Source: Bradyrhizobium sp. Ec3.3 (lineage in GTDB: Bacteria; Pseudomonadota; Alphaproteobacteria; Rhizobiales; Xanthobacteraceae). From it: a DNA stretch of 64,000 bases. Positions 52,848 through 62,856 of the stretch are shown here, one piece after another. Made by a program: the position numbers and the translations under genes. Numbering within the stretch: the first letter of the stretch is position 1; each line of letters starts with the position of its first letter. The DNA lies in NCBI RefSeq assembly GCF_000472925.1, contig NZ_KI421480.1, forward strand, positions 4,753 to 68,752, in the 5' to 3' direction. A model generated the notes under the pieces. That model was not told the origin of the DNA. It ran no database searches and saw only the letters and a list, made by a program, of their open reading frames with translations.

Positions 52848-53211
52848 CGCGAATCTCCATTTGAAAAACAATGATGCCCAGTTCCCAGGTTGGCGGTGGG
52901 CGCAATAGCCTTACAGCGCTAATGCTGCATCATGGTGAAGGCCGTTTACTGGCTCTCTTCCGCATGGGAATGCAGCTTCCCTTCGTTTATCTTTGTAAAA
53001 CGCATTTTTTGCGCGGTTGGCGGCGCACACGCGCTGCAGTCTATTCCCAGAGTGCCATTAGTGAGAAAGAGAGCACCGAGGCGCAAGGCATTTATTAATC
53101 GAACGGTCGATGATGGAGTCCGTTTTCGGTGCTCGGCCGTCGCGCCTTTGCCGATTGGAGCACACGCCAGGATTCGGCGTCATAACGCCACGGCGCAACA
53201 ATAGCTGGCCA

Positions 53212-53565
53212 TCATCGGCCGTGGCGCGAGCAGTTGAGGCCCCTTGACGGCCTTTTCCAGAAAATTGCGCGGGGCAGAGACAACTTCCCGAAAACGAACG
53301 GGCCACCGTGACACGCGTATTTCTTTGTCAGAGGAGTCTGCTGCTGGTTGCCTGCTCCTAATGGCAAGTTGTGATAGCGATTGTCGACGTAGAGGCTCGA
53401 GAGCAGGACGGTTTTGAGTTTACTCTGACAGCATTCACCCGCTAACGCGGCGTCCCCGCCTGCCGTGACACCACCGAACGTCCGGCTGTTGTGCGGAAAC
53501 GAGGTCTTACAAACCGAGCACCTGTCACCGTCGTCGCTCGTGAGGGCCGTGATTTGGCGTTGCAC
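53212..53565 (-). CDS. Cys-rich small protein (117 aa)
   Basis: Protein-like sequence DDGDRCSVCKTSFPHNSRTF, GGVTAGGDAALAGECCQSKL, KTVLLSSLYV. The CxxC plus GECC arrangement suggests a metal-binding knuckle. The start (GTG 53565) has a poorly spaced GGAGA, and the C-terminal 25 residues look less natural. Unrecognised family. Otherwise the 900 bases between the glycine-rich gene and the IS630 copy contain nothing supportable. Confidence 0.4.
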   Translation of the reverse strand: MQRQITALTSDDGDRCSVCKTSFPHNSRTFGGVTAGGDAALAGECCQSKLKTVLLSSLYVDNRYHNLPLGAGNQQQTPLTKKYACHGGPFVFGKLSLPRAIFWKRPSRGLNCSRHGR

Positions 53566-53760
53566 TCTCCACCGCGCGGATGGCTTTATTCCTGTACCCG
53601 CTATTGAGCACTCCCGGCCGGGTCAAAAGCAACCGGCCCGCCACCACCCACATTCCAGCGGCGGCAATTAGCAGCAAACCGAATGCCCCGCCAACGCGGT
53701 GCCAAGTCTTGTTGCGGCGTTCTGGACAACTCTAGGTCGATAGCTAGTCATCTGGAATAC

Positions 53761-54912
53761 AAGTTCGTCACATAAAAGATCGTTGGGGGCTCTGAGGGAG
53801 AGCGCTTGTGGCGAATGCAGGTGTGAGAGGCCGACCGACCGCGCCGTTGGTGCTGAGTCAGCAGGAGCGGACATACTTGGAGAGGCAAGTTCGTCGTCAT
53901 CGTGTTGCCCGGTCGCTATCTGAGCGGTGCCGCGCGATCCTGCGGTGTGCTGATGGCCTGCCAAGCAAGTCCGTGGCTACCGAACTCGGCCTCCATGAAC
54001 ACACCGTTGGCAAATGGCGCCGCCGATTTTTGAAGGATCGCTGCGATGGCCTGCTTGACGAGGCCCGCCCTGGCCGCCCTCGCACCATCAACGACGATCA
54101 GGTTGCCGCCGTGATCGAGCGAACGTTGCGGACGACACCGGCCGACGCGACGCACTGGTCGATCCGCTCGATGGCTGCGGAAACTGGCTTTTCCACACCA
54201 CGATCCGCCGAATGTGGGCGGCGTTCGGCTTGCAGCCGCACCGTAGCCAGACATTCAAGCTGTCGAGCGATCCGCTGTTCGTCGACAAGGTGCGCGATAT
54301 AGTCGGCCTTTACCTATCCCCGCCGAACCGAGCCCTTGTCCTCAGCATCGATGAGAAAAGCCAGATCCAGGCGCTCGATCGCGCGCAGCCGGTCTTGCCG
54401 ATGATGCCCGGCGTGCCGGAGCGTCGTACGCATAGCTACGTGCGGCATGGTACGACCTCGCTGTTTGCCGCGCTCGATGTCGCCTCGGGGTTCGTCATCG
54501 GCGAATGCTACATCGCCACCGGGCGGTCGAGTTCTTGAAGTTTTTGAAAGAGATCGATGCTCAAGTTCCTGGAGGCCTCGATATCCATATCGTCATGGAC
54601 AACTACGCCACCCACAAGACACCCAAGATCAAGGCCTGGCTCGCCCGTCGGCCGCACTATCATGTCCACTTCACGCCGACTTCCGCGTCATGGATCAATC
54701 AGGTCGAGCGCTGGTTCGCTGAACTCACCAGAAAGCAGATCCAGCGCGGTGTTCCCACCTCCGTCAGGCAGCTCGAGGCCGACATCCGCACCTTCATCGA
54801 CCTGCACAACAAGAACCCGAAGCCGTTCAAATGGACCAAGTCCGCAGACCAGATTCTGGCCTCGGTCAAACGCTTCTGCCACAAAGCCCAGCAGACTTTA
54901 TGTGGCGAACTT
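53761..54912 (+). mobile_element. IS630-family insertion sequence
   Basis: Terminal inverted repeats AAGTTCGTCACATAAA (53761-53776) and TTTATGTGGCGAACTT (54897-54912) differ at one base. TA dinucleotides occur next to both ends (53758-53759 and 54913-54914), as expected for TA-targeting IS630 elements, although one extra C lies between the left TA and the repeat. Confidence 0.8.
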
Positions 54913-54915
54913 TAG
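53808..54915 (+). pseudogene. IS630-type transposase, two frameshifts
   Basis: GTG start at 53808. The HTH part LSERCRAILRCADGLPSKSV and ELGLHEHTVGKWRRRFL is followed by a shift near 54195, then TIRRMWAAFGL, LVLSIDEKSQIQALDRAQPV (first Asp), a second shift near 54520, then HIVMDNYATHKTPKIKAWL (second Asp) and SWINQVERWFAELTRKQIQR (Glu). All DDE residues remain, but in three frames. Programmed frameshifting could explain at most one. Confidence 0.8.
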
Positions 54916-55341
54916 ATTCACGTGACTATTAGTGCCGAGCCATGGCCTGATAGACGCGAGTTGGACGAAGGCAAGGTAATTGGCGGCAAGTTTGTCGTAG
55001 CGCGTCGCTACCCGACGACATTGCTTGATCCTGTTGAAGAACCGCGCAACTCGATTGCGAGCCCGATAAAGGTAAGGACTGAAGCAGATCGGTTCGCTGC
55101 GATTGCTTTTCGGCGGAATGTTGGCCCATGCGCCTTTCTTGATCGCAAGCTCTCTAATCCAATCGGCGTCATAGCCACGGTCCGCCAGCAGCATCGATCC
55201 GGGCTTCATGCGAGCCAGGAGTTTTCCAGCAAGCCGATTGTCGTGGGCTTCACCAGGCGTCAGCGCGTGTCGGACCGGTAGGCCGTTTGTATCCACGACC
55301 GCATGAATCTTACTGGTCAATCCGCCCCGTGACCGTCCCAT
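54898..55341 (-). CDS. IS5-family (IS427-group) transposase, second frame
   Basis: It carries MGRSRGGLTSKIHAVVDTNG, LPVRHALTPGEAHDN, MLLADRGYDADWIRE (second Asp) and NRIKQCRRVATRYDKLAANY (Glu region), the typical C-terminal half of two-frame IS5/IS427 transposases. It begins seven bases after the first frame ends and needs a ribosomal frameshift for fusion. The last codons run into the neighbouring IS630 end. Confidence 0.85.
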   Translation of the reverse strand: MGRSRGGLTSKIHAVVDTNGLPVRHALTPGEAHDNRLAGKLLARMKPGSMLLADRGYDADWIRELAIKKGAWANIPPKSNRSEPICFSPYLYRARNRVARFFNRIKQCRRVATRYDKLAANYLAFVQLASIRPWLGTNSHVNLKFAT

Positions 55342-55706
55342 GCATTGTCATTTATTCCGTTTGATGCAGGCTCCATGTTGATGCACGCGGACAATCGACG
55401 TGTCGATCATTTGCACAGCGGCATCATGGGCGGCTGCCAAGACCTTCATAATCGCCGCCCACACACCTGCTCGTCGCCAACGAACGAAGCGATTGTAGCA
55501 TGTGGTATATGGGCCGAAGTTGTCTGGTAGATCGCGCCATGGCGCCCCGGATCGTAAAACCCAGAAGATGCCGTTGAGTACACGGCGGTCATTCACCCGC
55601 GGTACGCCGCGGGGCTTATTTGGCAACATTGGCCTGATGGCAGCCCACTCCCTGTCGGTGAGTTCGTAGCGCATGATTCGAGCCCCCAGTTTGGGAGTTT
55701 GAATCA
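54914..55706 (-). mobile_element. IS5-family element abutting the IS630 copy
   Basis: The two transposase frames lie between short complementary ends, GATTCA near 54915-54920 and TGAATC near 55700-55706. The exact ends are uncertain. Its 3' end touches the right inverted repeat of the IS630 copy, so one element landed at or in the end of the other. Confidence 0.6.
55348..55674 (-). CDS. IS5-family transposase, first frame
   Basis: MRYELTDREWAAIRPMLPNK, PRGVPRVNDRRVLNGIFWVL, RSGAPWRDLPDNFGPYTTCY, then the catalytic DTS motif QMIDTSIVRVHQHGA. This is the N-terminal half of an IS427-group transposase. An upstream start at 55707 is possible, but MRYELTDREW is the usual beginning. Confidence 0.85.
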   Translation of the reverse strand: MRYELTDREWAAIRPMLPNKPRGVPRVNDRRVLNGIFWVLRSGAPWRDLPDNFGPYTTCYNRFVRWRRAGVWAAIMKVLAAAHDAAVQMIDTSIVRVHQHGACIKRNK

Positions 55707-55871
55707 CAGCTCGGAGCGCGCTCTCAAGTGAGGTCCCGCCTAGGCGTTCGGACGCTATGCGCCTGGCAGCAGACCTATTATGCTCACATTGAGTTTTGTC
55801 GAATTTGACCCATTGCAGAAGTCGCTGCGAAATAGATCTCTGCCCAGATGCCGGCGTCGCTCAAAGCACCA

Positions 55872-56159
55872 CTAGATTAGAGACGCGAAAGCGAATGTCG
55901 CCAGAAAGCCCGCGGCCGCCACCAGAATAAAAAAGATTAGGCCAAGTAGTCCGGCAAGGCTCCGGTCCAATTCGATGCGGCCGTTTCTAATCCGGTAGTA
56001 ACTCAGAAATTCTTCCTGAGAACTCCGCAGCGGATTAACCGTCAAGGGTTGAACAACGACCTTTCCACCGGTAATGAGTTGGAGAACAACGTGCGCGACG
56101 CCGCATCCGATGAGGTCGAGCAACATCCAAAAGACGAGTTCAAAGACGAATGCAGTCAT
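55872..56159 (-). CDS. Small two-helix membrane protein (95 aa)
   Basis: The ATG at 56159 (MTAFVFELVFWMLLDLIGCG) begins a first membrane segment; a second is LLGLIFFILVAAAGFLATFA near the C-terminus, with a charged loop between. A longer frame to 56249 overlaps the ATPase remnant and is less likely. Family not recognised. Confidence 0.45.
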   Translation of the reverse strand: MTAFVFELVFWMLLDLIGCGVAHVVLQLITGGKVVVQPLTVNPLRSSQEEFLSYYRIRNGRIELDRSLAGLLGLIFFILVAAAGFLATFAFASLI

Positions 56160-56245
56160 ACGAGCAGGGTATCGCGCCACCAACGATTTGGCCCGCGAGC
56201 TCGCGCTATTATTGTGTGACTTAGGTAAAGTAACGTTGAAGGCGC

Positions 56246-58439
56246 TCAAGGCGATAGGTCCGCCTTTGGCTCCTTCCTGACCTCCTGATCAACTCGTCGC
56301 ACGCACGAATGGGAGACGCACTCGACGCAAGCCTCATCGAGCAGAAGGAGGAAAGCCATATCGTGGGTGAAGACGATCACTTGGCGCACCTGTCCGGCTT
56401 CGGCCAATCGGGCAGCGACCCGATCACGATGCAAATGGTCGAGCGACGACACCGGATCATCAAACACGATCGCCGACTGGGCATCGATCGTCGACAGTTC
56501 GGCGAGGAAGGCTGCGAGCGCGACGCAGCGATGCTCGCTTTCGCTGAGAACCTTGCCGATTGGTTCGTTCGGCTTGCTGATAAGACGGACCTGGAAAAAG
56601 GGTACGCCAGCAGCGATTTTAGCCTGCTGAAGCTCGATAGCAAGACCCGAGACGCCGAGTTTGTCTACCTCGATCGCGAACCGTGCACGGAGGCGGTTGG
56701 TGACGAGCGCTTGGGCGATACGCGCACTCTGCGTCGTGATCTTGTTTGTGGCTGTATCCTTGCTGGCTTTCTCGATCGCTTCGATGACCTTCAGGCGGTC
56801 GATCTGGGCGAGCACATCGGCCTTCACCACGCCTAGCCATTTGCGATCTGCAAGAGCGTCACGCTCTGCGACGAGGGCGGCACGCTGCGGAGAATTGGCC
56901 TCAGATTGCAAGCCGCCAATGCGGGTGGCGATGTAGTTGAGCACCGCGCGCAACGCCTCGAAGGAATGGTCCACTACGGGCGGAAGATTCGGCAGGGCTT
57001 GGAGGGCGTGAGTTCGCAAAATGGAGCGCACTCGCCAAACGGCGTGCACCCCCTCCCGACGAAGGGCGATCGCGAGCTACTCTTGGCCGATATGTCCCGT
57101 ATCAACGAGGTAATGACCGTAAGATCCTTCATCGATATATTTGGCGACGATACCTCTTTGAGCTTCTCGCCGTAGGCATCTGCGGCTTCCTGCTCACGGC
57201 GCTTGCTCTCGTCCCGTACGAATGCTTCGAAGCTGCTAAGCCGCTTTGAGGCTTGCTCGTTGAGTGGCTGCTGGCAGAGCACGCAATGGGCTCCAGTTTC
57301 GGTCACCGGAAACGATCGTTCGGGATAGGCGGCAACGCGAGAGTAGTTCCGGGCGGCTTCCCACAGTAACTTCCAGACCTCCGAGCCGACCTCGGGTAGA
57401 GGCTCGTCCGCAAATAGGTCGGCGGAAGCGGCCGCCACGGCCGAGCGCGCGGTTGCAAGGCGCGTGTAGGCATCGCGGAGTGCCGTCCGGCTTTCCTCTG
57501 TAGCAGCCGATCTAAGGCGGCCGAGCTGTTCGATCAGTGCCTTGATACGTGCTTCTTGACCCTGGAGCTGACGAACCGTGCGCGCAGGATCGCCGGCAAG
57601 ATCGATATTGAGCGTCTGAAGGCGCGCGTCTTCTTACGTGCTTAGGACGGCGAGCTTCTCAACAGCTTCTGACTTCGTCTTGCCGGATAGGGCGCTGATC
57701 AACTTGCCGACCGGTGTATCCGGCATGCATTCGGGTTTCGACAGAACGGCCGGCGTTTGCTCTTCGAGCGCCCTTGCCTCCTCTTGGAGTCTAGCTTTCA
57801 CCTCTTGGCAGGCCTGTGCGAGGATGCGGAGAGGGAGCGGCGTGTAGGCGAGATCGTTGGTGTTTTCGACATGATGTTGGCGGTGCGCCAATCGAAGACG
57901 CTCACGGCGGAGAGCATTGGGTCGGGCGCGCACCCCTGTGTCCAGGATGCGCTTCGCTTCTGTCCACCTATGTTGAAATCGACACCGGCGGCTGGGGTGC
58001 CGATTGCTGCCGCATAGATGTTGGGCAGGATCGCCTCTCCTTTTGGCGAGCGGGCGCGGCAAAGTTGCTTAAGGACACGGGCGTAGCCCGATTTGCCGGC
58101 GCCGTTGTCGCCGTAGATAACGGTAACGCCCGTCTTGCCGAAGGACAGACGCTCGCCAGGCGCAAGGGCGTTGACGTTCGACAGGCCATGGAGTGCCCCA
58201 AGGTTAACCATAGCGTGGCTGGCGGCCGGATCTCTAATGTGGCTTGCGTCGAGCGGCGCGGCATTGTCCATCCCCTTGCAGATGGAGACCAGGGTCGTGA
58301 TGTCGCCGGTTTCCAGCTTGGTCTGGCCACATAGCCGGCGCAAAGCGTCACGTTGCCAACCCGGCAGGTCCGCCGACCATTTGAGGATATCGGCGAGCGC
58401 CGCTGCCTCGTTCGAGAGATCGCTATCTTGCGTTTCCAT
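56246..58439 (-). pseudogene. AAA (SMC/RloC-like) ATPase, multiply disrupted
   Basis: The start METQDSDLSNEAAALADILK (58439) follows AGGA. Walker A VTVIYGDNGAGKSGYARVLK is complete. A shift near 57880 leads to DLAYTPLPLRILAQACQEVK, a TAA interrupts at 57634, and HCVLCQQPLNEQA (a CxxC of a zinc-hook-like insert) follows. A further shift and stop occur near 57090, then VLSESEHRCVALAAFLAELS (signature) and SAIVFDDPVSSLDHLHRDRV (Walker B/D-loop). The C-terminus after VIFTHDMAFLLLLDEA is lost. It was probably a DNA-end or restriction-linked ATPase partnered with the nuclease-like gene upstream. Confidence 0.75.
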
Positions 58440-58512
58440 TCGTTGTCCTAAATCCTGGCGCCTCTGATGGGGTCGGTCGTTGCCGGTGATTTTCATCTTC
58501 GGCGGCTGTGTT

Positions 58513-59637
58513 TCAGTTGCTGCTTTTGATATGTCGCTCCTCGCCAAGCGGGATGATCCAGCCGCCGGCACGATCAGGGCGAGCAAATTCGTCTGGGGCC
58601 CCCTTATCGGCGAGGCGGTTCTGCACGATTTGAGGCTCTGCCTCGATAGCTGCGCGAATGAGATCACGTTCGACACCCACGAAAACCGGCCGCAGATTGA
58701 GTCGAGCGAGCGTTTCCTGGTCGGCCGGCGAGACCTCAGCATCGGTGACCGGCCGGGTACGGGTGACGACCCCGCCAACCAGTCCATCTAGCGTGCCCGC
58801 TTTCGCGACTTCCCTGACCGGAGCGGCATCCAGAAGTGCTCGGGCGGATTCGAGATCGCCCTGAAGTCGTCGCGCAAAGGACTGGTGCGTGAGGCGTTGG
58901 AGCGCGCCGGCCAGTTCGGGATGACCGAGCGGCATGATTAAGTTGGCGATATGGAGCCGAAGGAGTCCAATAAAGAGCGCATCCTTTTCTTCGGGATCGA
59001 CGGGCTCGCCTTCATCGATGGGATCGCGAACCGATATGAGGGCTTCCGAGGGGCCTGCCGCAGCATTCGCCCAGCGGGTCGCGATCGCGATACGTTTCAC
59101 CGTGACTTTCCGCCCTCCGGCGGTGACGTCGATCCGTCCCGCTTGCGCCCAAGCGCGGTCCAGCGCCTTGGCGGGCCCTCCAAAATCGTGGCAGCCTTTG
59201 GCTTCGGCCACGGTCAGTGACGACAGGTCCGAAGCGCAGGCGATCCAATCAGGTAAATCGCCTCGATATAATCGTTTGACTTTCACTCTTCTGCGCCGAT
59301 CCAAGTCGATGGTTCGGCTGCCGAGATGAGCGAAAATCGAGAGATTTAAGTGCCGCTCGAGATAAGCGCGAGCGACAAATCGCCCAAATAGGCCCGATAG
59401 GGCGACCTTGACTTCGCGAGCCTGACCAAGCGGCTCTTTGAAGATGAAGGGTGTTCCTGGACCGGTTGACGTCAGGAGCGCATCAAGAATAGACCATGCG
59501 CCATAAGCAGCACCAGGCGTCTGTAGTACCTCGCGAAGCCCAGCATCCTCAATATGCGTTACCTCTAGGCTGACGGTCGGGCCGACGACCGGGCTTGCTG
59601 TCGGCGGATCGAAGTTATGAAGAAAGGTCCTTGTCAT
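58513..59637 (-). CDS. Nuclease-like protein partnered with the broken ATPase (374 aa)
   Basis: No named family recognised. DLPDWIACASDLSSLTVAEA followed by KGCHDF gives a D...EAK pattern like the core of PD-(D/E)xK nucleases, preceded by a basic strand RRRVKVKRLYRG. The rest is helical (DALFIGLLRLHIANLIMPLG, QSFARRLQGDLESARALL). It stops 74 bases before the ATPase start on the same strand, so the two form a unit. RBS unclear. The protein itself is intact. Confidence 0.55.
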   Translation of the reverse strand: MTRTFLHNFDPPTASPVVGPTVSLEVTHIEDAGLREVLQTPGAAYGAWSILDALLTSTGPGTPFIFKEPLGQAREVKVALSGLFGRFVARAYLERHLNLSIFAHLGSRTIDLDRRRRVKVKRLYRGDLPDWIACASDLSSLTVAEAKGCHDFGGPAKALDRAWAQAGRIDVTAGGRKVTVKRIAIATRWANAAAGPSEALISVRDPIDEGEPVDPEEKDALFIGLLRLHIANLIMPLGHPELAGALQRLTHQSFARRLQGDLESARALLDAAPVREVAKAGTLDGLVGGVVTRTRPVTDAEVSPADQETLARLNLRPVFVGVERDLIRAAIEAEPQIVQNRLADKGAPDEFARPDRAGGWIIPLGEERHIKSSN

Positions 59638-59743
59638 GAGTCGGCGGCGGCATTCGGTCTCGATAAGTCACAGGGAGGGTGCGCAGCGCCCCGCAAAACT
59701 TGCGAACTCACAAGGGGCGCACGTGCAGGTTCGTGAAAGACTT

Positions 59744-60244
59744 TTAGAGAGCTTCGTTTGCGTTCTCCGTCTTGAACAAAGCTTTAAATAAATATCTCAA
59801 TTGTCCTCTTATGCGCCGATGAAAACTCTCCGGGCCGAGGTGCTCTAAGACTTGCGATTGCGGCTCCCCCTTTTGCACGACGTACCTATCCATGATGGAT
59901 TTTGCGCGGACGACGTGCTTGCCAAACACCCTTTGGACTAATGACGTACGACGTATTCGAACATTAATGTGCAATGCTAGATATCTGCAGACACCGATCG
60001 GTACGAATCGTCCTACCGAGCGACGGTCGAACTTCATCCAAACCCGACGAGGACAGGAAGAGCTAGATCCGTGTCGTACGAATCGTGTCTTAGTCGACGG
60101 CAAATAGCCGGTCGCGTTCCGTTTGTCGATTGCCCTCGGAAGACACCCGAGCGGGTTAGAATACACACGAGCACGAAAGTAAACAGGGTTTCGCTTCAGC
60201 GGAAAGCGCACGAAGCCCGAGCATCGGACGCCGGCAGCAGTCAT
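59744..60244 (-). CDS. Doubtful ORF in a gene-poor 960-base stretch
   Basis: The C-terminal half (RRSVGRFVPIGVCRYLALHI, EHLGPESFHRRIRGQLRYLF) looks protein-like, but the N-terminal half does not and no ribosome site was found. The surrounding 59640-60600 has no other candidate. Confidence 0.2.
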   Translation of the reverse strand: MTAAGVRCSGFVRFPLKRNPVYFRARVYSNPLGCLPRAIDKRNATGYLPSTKTRFVRHGSSSSCPRRVWMKFDRRSVGRFVPIGVCRYLALHINVRIRRTSLVQRVFGKHVVRAKSIMDRYVVQKGEPQSQVLEHLGPESFHRRIRGQLRYLFKALFKTENANEAL

Positions 60245-60603
60245 GATGGGAAGCCGCCGAGATGCGGCAAGAAAGTAGGCCGATTCGAGGCAGCATTCCT
60301 GCTCTTTTCAAGGAAAGGATGCATCTTTCCAGCGCGGCGGGTGCATCGCCGAGCTTCGCCGGCACACGGCCCAGCGTTAGATAGACGAACCAGCAAAGGC
60401 GCACAGGACTATCAGACATTTGCGGCACGCAGCAAGTCCGAGACGAGGCTCGACGCGGTGTGAGTATTTAACGGAGAAACATGCAAGCGAAACGGCCGGA
60501 GCCCAAGTCGTGAGGGCGCGGGCACGCCGAGAACTCGTACTTGGTACTGTCCCGCGGAAGAAACGAATAGCGATAGCCTCAACCTTATCTTGGCGATGCG
60601 AAT

Positions 60604-61203
60604 ATGTCCGATGCATTTGAAGAGCTGATCAACAATAATCCGGAATGGAAACGTCATTATGAGCTGATCAGGACGCTTGGCGGCGAGAGCGAGCGAGGCA
60701 TGGCTGTCCTGGTCGGGGCCGAATTGGATCGCGCGCTAGAACTCGTGCTGCACGCGTATCTTGCGCCTGGAAAGGCGCGGACAGAACTCTTCTCTGGCAG
60801 CTCCCCGCCGCTCGGCACGTTTTCAGGTAAGATCAATCTTTGTCGAGTGCTCCATCTTATCACGGACGGCGAGTGCGCGGCCCTGCACACCATCCGGAAG
60901 ATTAGAAATGAGTTCGCACATAACCCGAGCGCATCGTTCGCAAATGCGCAAATCAGGTCCTGGGTGAACATATTAAAGAGCGATCCCGAACAGGATCACA
61001 AGGCCAAATTCGAGATTGAGGCCGCGGGACTGATCGCTTCGCTCGAAACGACGGCTGTCGATCAGGCGCACGGGAGAGTCTATGAAGAGTCGTACAACAA
61101 CTGGTACCGACGTGGTGCCGATCCCGACGCCAAGCCATTCGGATCGAAAGAGGAGGCAGCCCTGGCATATCAATCGAAAGAAACTGATACGGCTGCGCGT
61201 TGA
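60604..61203 (+). CDS. MltR/DUF4145-like protein (199 aa)
   Basis: The pattern GMAVLVGAELDRALELVLHA, LFSGSSPPLGTFSGKINLCR and TIRKIRNEFAHNP is the mannitol-repressor (MltR) family fold, found in several bacterial proteins with no DNA-binding motif. No mannitol genes are near, so the role here is unknown. The C-terminal tail is Ala/Glu-rich. Confidence 0.75.
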   Translation: MSDAFEELINNNPEWKRHYELIRTLGGESERGMAVLVGAELDRALELVLHAYLAPGKARTELFSGSSPPLGTFSGKINLCRVLHLITDGECAALHTIRKIRNEFAHNPSASFANAQIRSWVNILKSDPEQDHKAKFEIEAAGLIASLETTAVDQAHGRVYEESYNNWYRRGADPDAKPFGSKEEAALAYQSKETDTAAR

Positions 61204-61309
61204 TTTGGGTGGCGCTTGACAACGGAGCCCCCAAGGAAACCGATCTACCGGTGCTCCTTCATAAAACCGACCAATATCGACTGACAGGTCAACCGTCTGC
61301 TCTCGGCGG

Positions 61310-61680
61310 TCAGGCCTTCAATTTCGTGCGCGCGGTGTAAGGATGGGAGTCCGACATAATGGCTCCCATGTCGTTGCCCAGGACCGAACTCGATCCATAT
61401 TGAAGTTCAACATAGACCGTTCCCCGGACAACGAGGTCGATAAATTCATCGTCGATACTCACCACGCGAACATCGCCAACGTGGTGCTTATCGAATGTCG
61501 TGTGGGTCGAAAGCTCGTCCAACTCCTGCAAGGTCTCCAAGAATGCATCGAAAGGCGTGTCGTTGAACGCTCCGGAACGGATCTATTCAATACCATCCGC
61601 GATCAGCTCCTAACCAAATATATGGCTGCTAACGACCGCAGCGCCGGATGCCTCCTTGTCGCCATTGCAAAGGACGATCG
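61310..61680 (-). pseudogene. Decayed gene, C-terminal strand-rich domain kept
   Basis: The last part is open and protein-like: LETLQELDELSTHTTFDKHH, VGDVRVVSIDDEFIDLVVRG, TVYVELQYGSSSVLGNDMGA, IMSDSHPYTAR. Upstream in the same frame it continues PIVLCNGDKEASGAAVVSSH, then two in-frame stops near 61570-61630. The GTVYVELQYGS...MSDS pattern recalls C-terminal domains attached to PIN/DUF4935-type toxins; that link is from memory and uncertain. Confidence 0.45.
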
Positions 61681-61944
61681 GCAAACGTGTCGGCTTTGAC
61701 GAACTGATGATCGTTCTGACGAGGAAGCCGAGAGGAGATCCAGGGAGTTCGGCGCAACATAAAGCTCATGGCGCGGGGATTGGACCGCCGGCCGCGGCTA
61801 TCCACGGAAAAGAGTTCTCGCCTGGAGGGTCCATAGAGGGATGCCGAACTACGACCGGTTCTTGTACTCAAGAAAAATTGCCCGATCTCTTGCCCGCGCT
61901 TGAGCTTACGGTCATCAACCACGGCAGAGGCAAGATCATAGACT

Positions 61945-62856
61945 TTATGTGAAGAGAACCTTTTCGAGAGCCGTGACAAGCTCAGCGCGCTTCTCCTTTG
62001 ATAGTTTGTCGAGATTCTGCTGACGCCATTTGACAGCCGGTAAATCGGCGGCAGATGGCACGCCAAGAAGATTCCAGTCCGGCTGGCCACGCTCGAATAA
62101 GACGAGGAATTTGCGGTGGGCCTCCGGCATCTTTCCAACGATCTCGTGCACGAGCGCTTTGCGTGCAGCAAGAAGCTTATCTTTTGAGACGGGCTGGTCG
62201 GTCATGCCCTCAAAACCATGAAGAAACTCGTCGCTGATGTCCTTTGGCGGTGAGGCCAGGACCTCAAACATCGGACGGTCATGGCTCAAGAGATAGACAA
62301 TAAAGGCCTTGCGGAGGTCATCGGTAATGCCCTCATTGGCGAGCAGATCGCGTATATCAAACAGGTCGCGTGGATGCTGCCGGTCCAAAGCAGCGACGAT
62401 CTTTCCGCCATAGAGATCGGCGAAGGAGACGATGCGGGCCTCCGCAAACCCGAACTCCTTCTGGACGGCCGAACTCGCAGGAGCCAGAACAGGCTCAAAC
62501 ACACAGCCGCGCAGGACGGGCGTGACTTCAATTTTGATCTGGACGCCCTGCGAACGAACGACCAGTTTGACGGTGGCGCCCTCTTTTTGTGTCTCGTGAA
62601 CCTGCGCTGCCGGAATTGTCTCTCTGACTTTGGTGGCGATGCGCTTCATCGCAGCGTCGATGTCAGCGAGAGACTCGGGTCGTGGCGCGACGGGAACATA
62701 GGTCAGGTCGATATCGACGGAGAGACGCGGCATGTTGCGCACGAAAAGGTTGATGGCGGTGCCGCCCTTCAAGGCAAAGCACTTCTCTTCCGTGACGATC
62801 GGCAGGACGCGTAGCAGCAGCGCGACCTGCCTTTTGTAGATGTCAGCGAACGCCAT
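61945..62856 (-). CDS. abiEii: AbiEii-type nucleotidyltransferase toxin (303 aa)
   Basis: The ATG follows GGAGATCT. The nucleotidyltransferase core is CFALKGGTAINLFVRNMPRL, SVDIDLTYV (Gly-Gly plus the two Asp), with later ARIVSFADLYGGKIVAALDR and HPRDLFDIRDLL. AbiEii enzymes transfer nucleotides to tRNA acceptor ends and cause growth arrest and phage abortive infection. It overlaps the antitoxin gene by 14 bases. Confidence 0.88.
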   Translation of the reverse strand: MAFADIYKRQVALLLRVLPIVTEEKCFALKGGTAINLFVRNMPRLSVDIDLTYVPVAPRPESLADIDAAMKRIATKVRETIPAAQVHETQKEGATVKLVVRSQGVQIKIEVTPVLRGCVFEPVLAPASSAVQKEFGFAEARIVSFADLYGGKIVAALDRQHPRDLFDIRDLLANEGITDDLRKAFIVYLLSHDRPMFEVLASPPKDISDEFLHGFEGMTDQPVSKDKLLAARKALVHEIVGKMPEAHRKFLVLFERGQPDWNLLGVPSAADLPAVKWRQQNLDKLSKEKRAELVTALEKVLFT

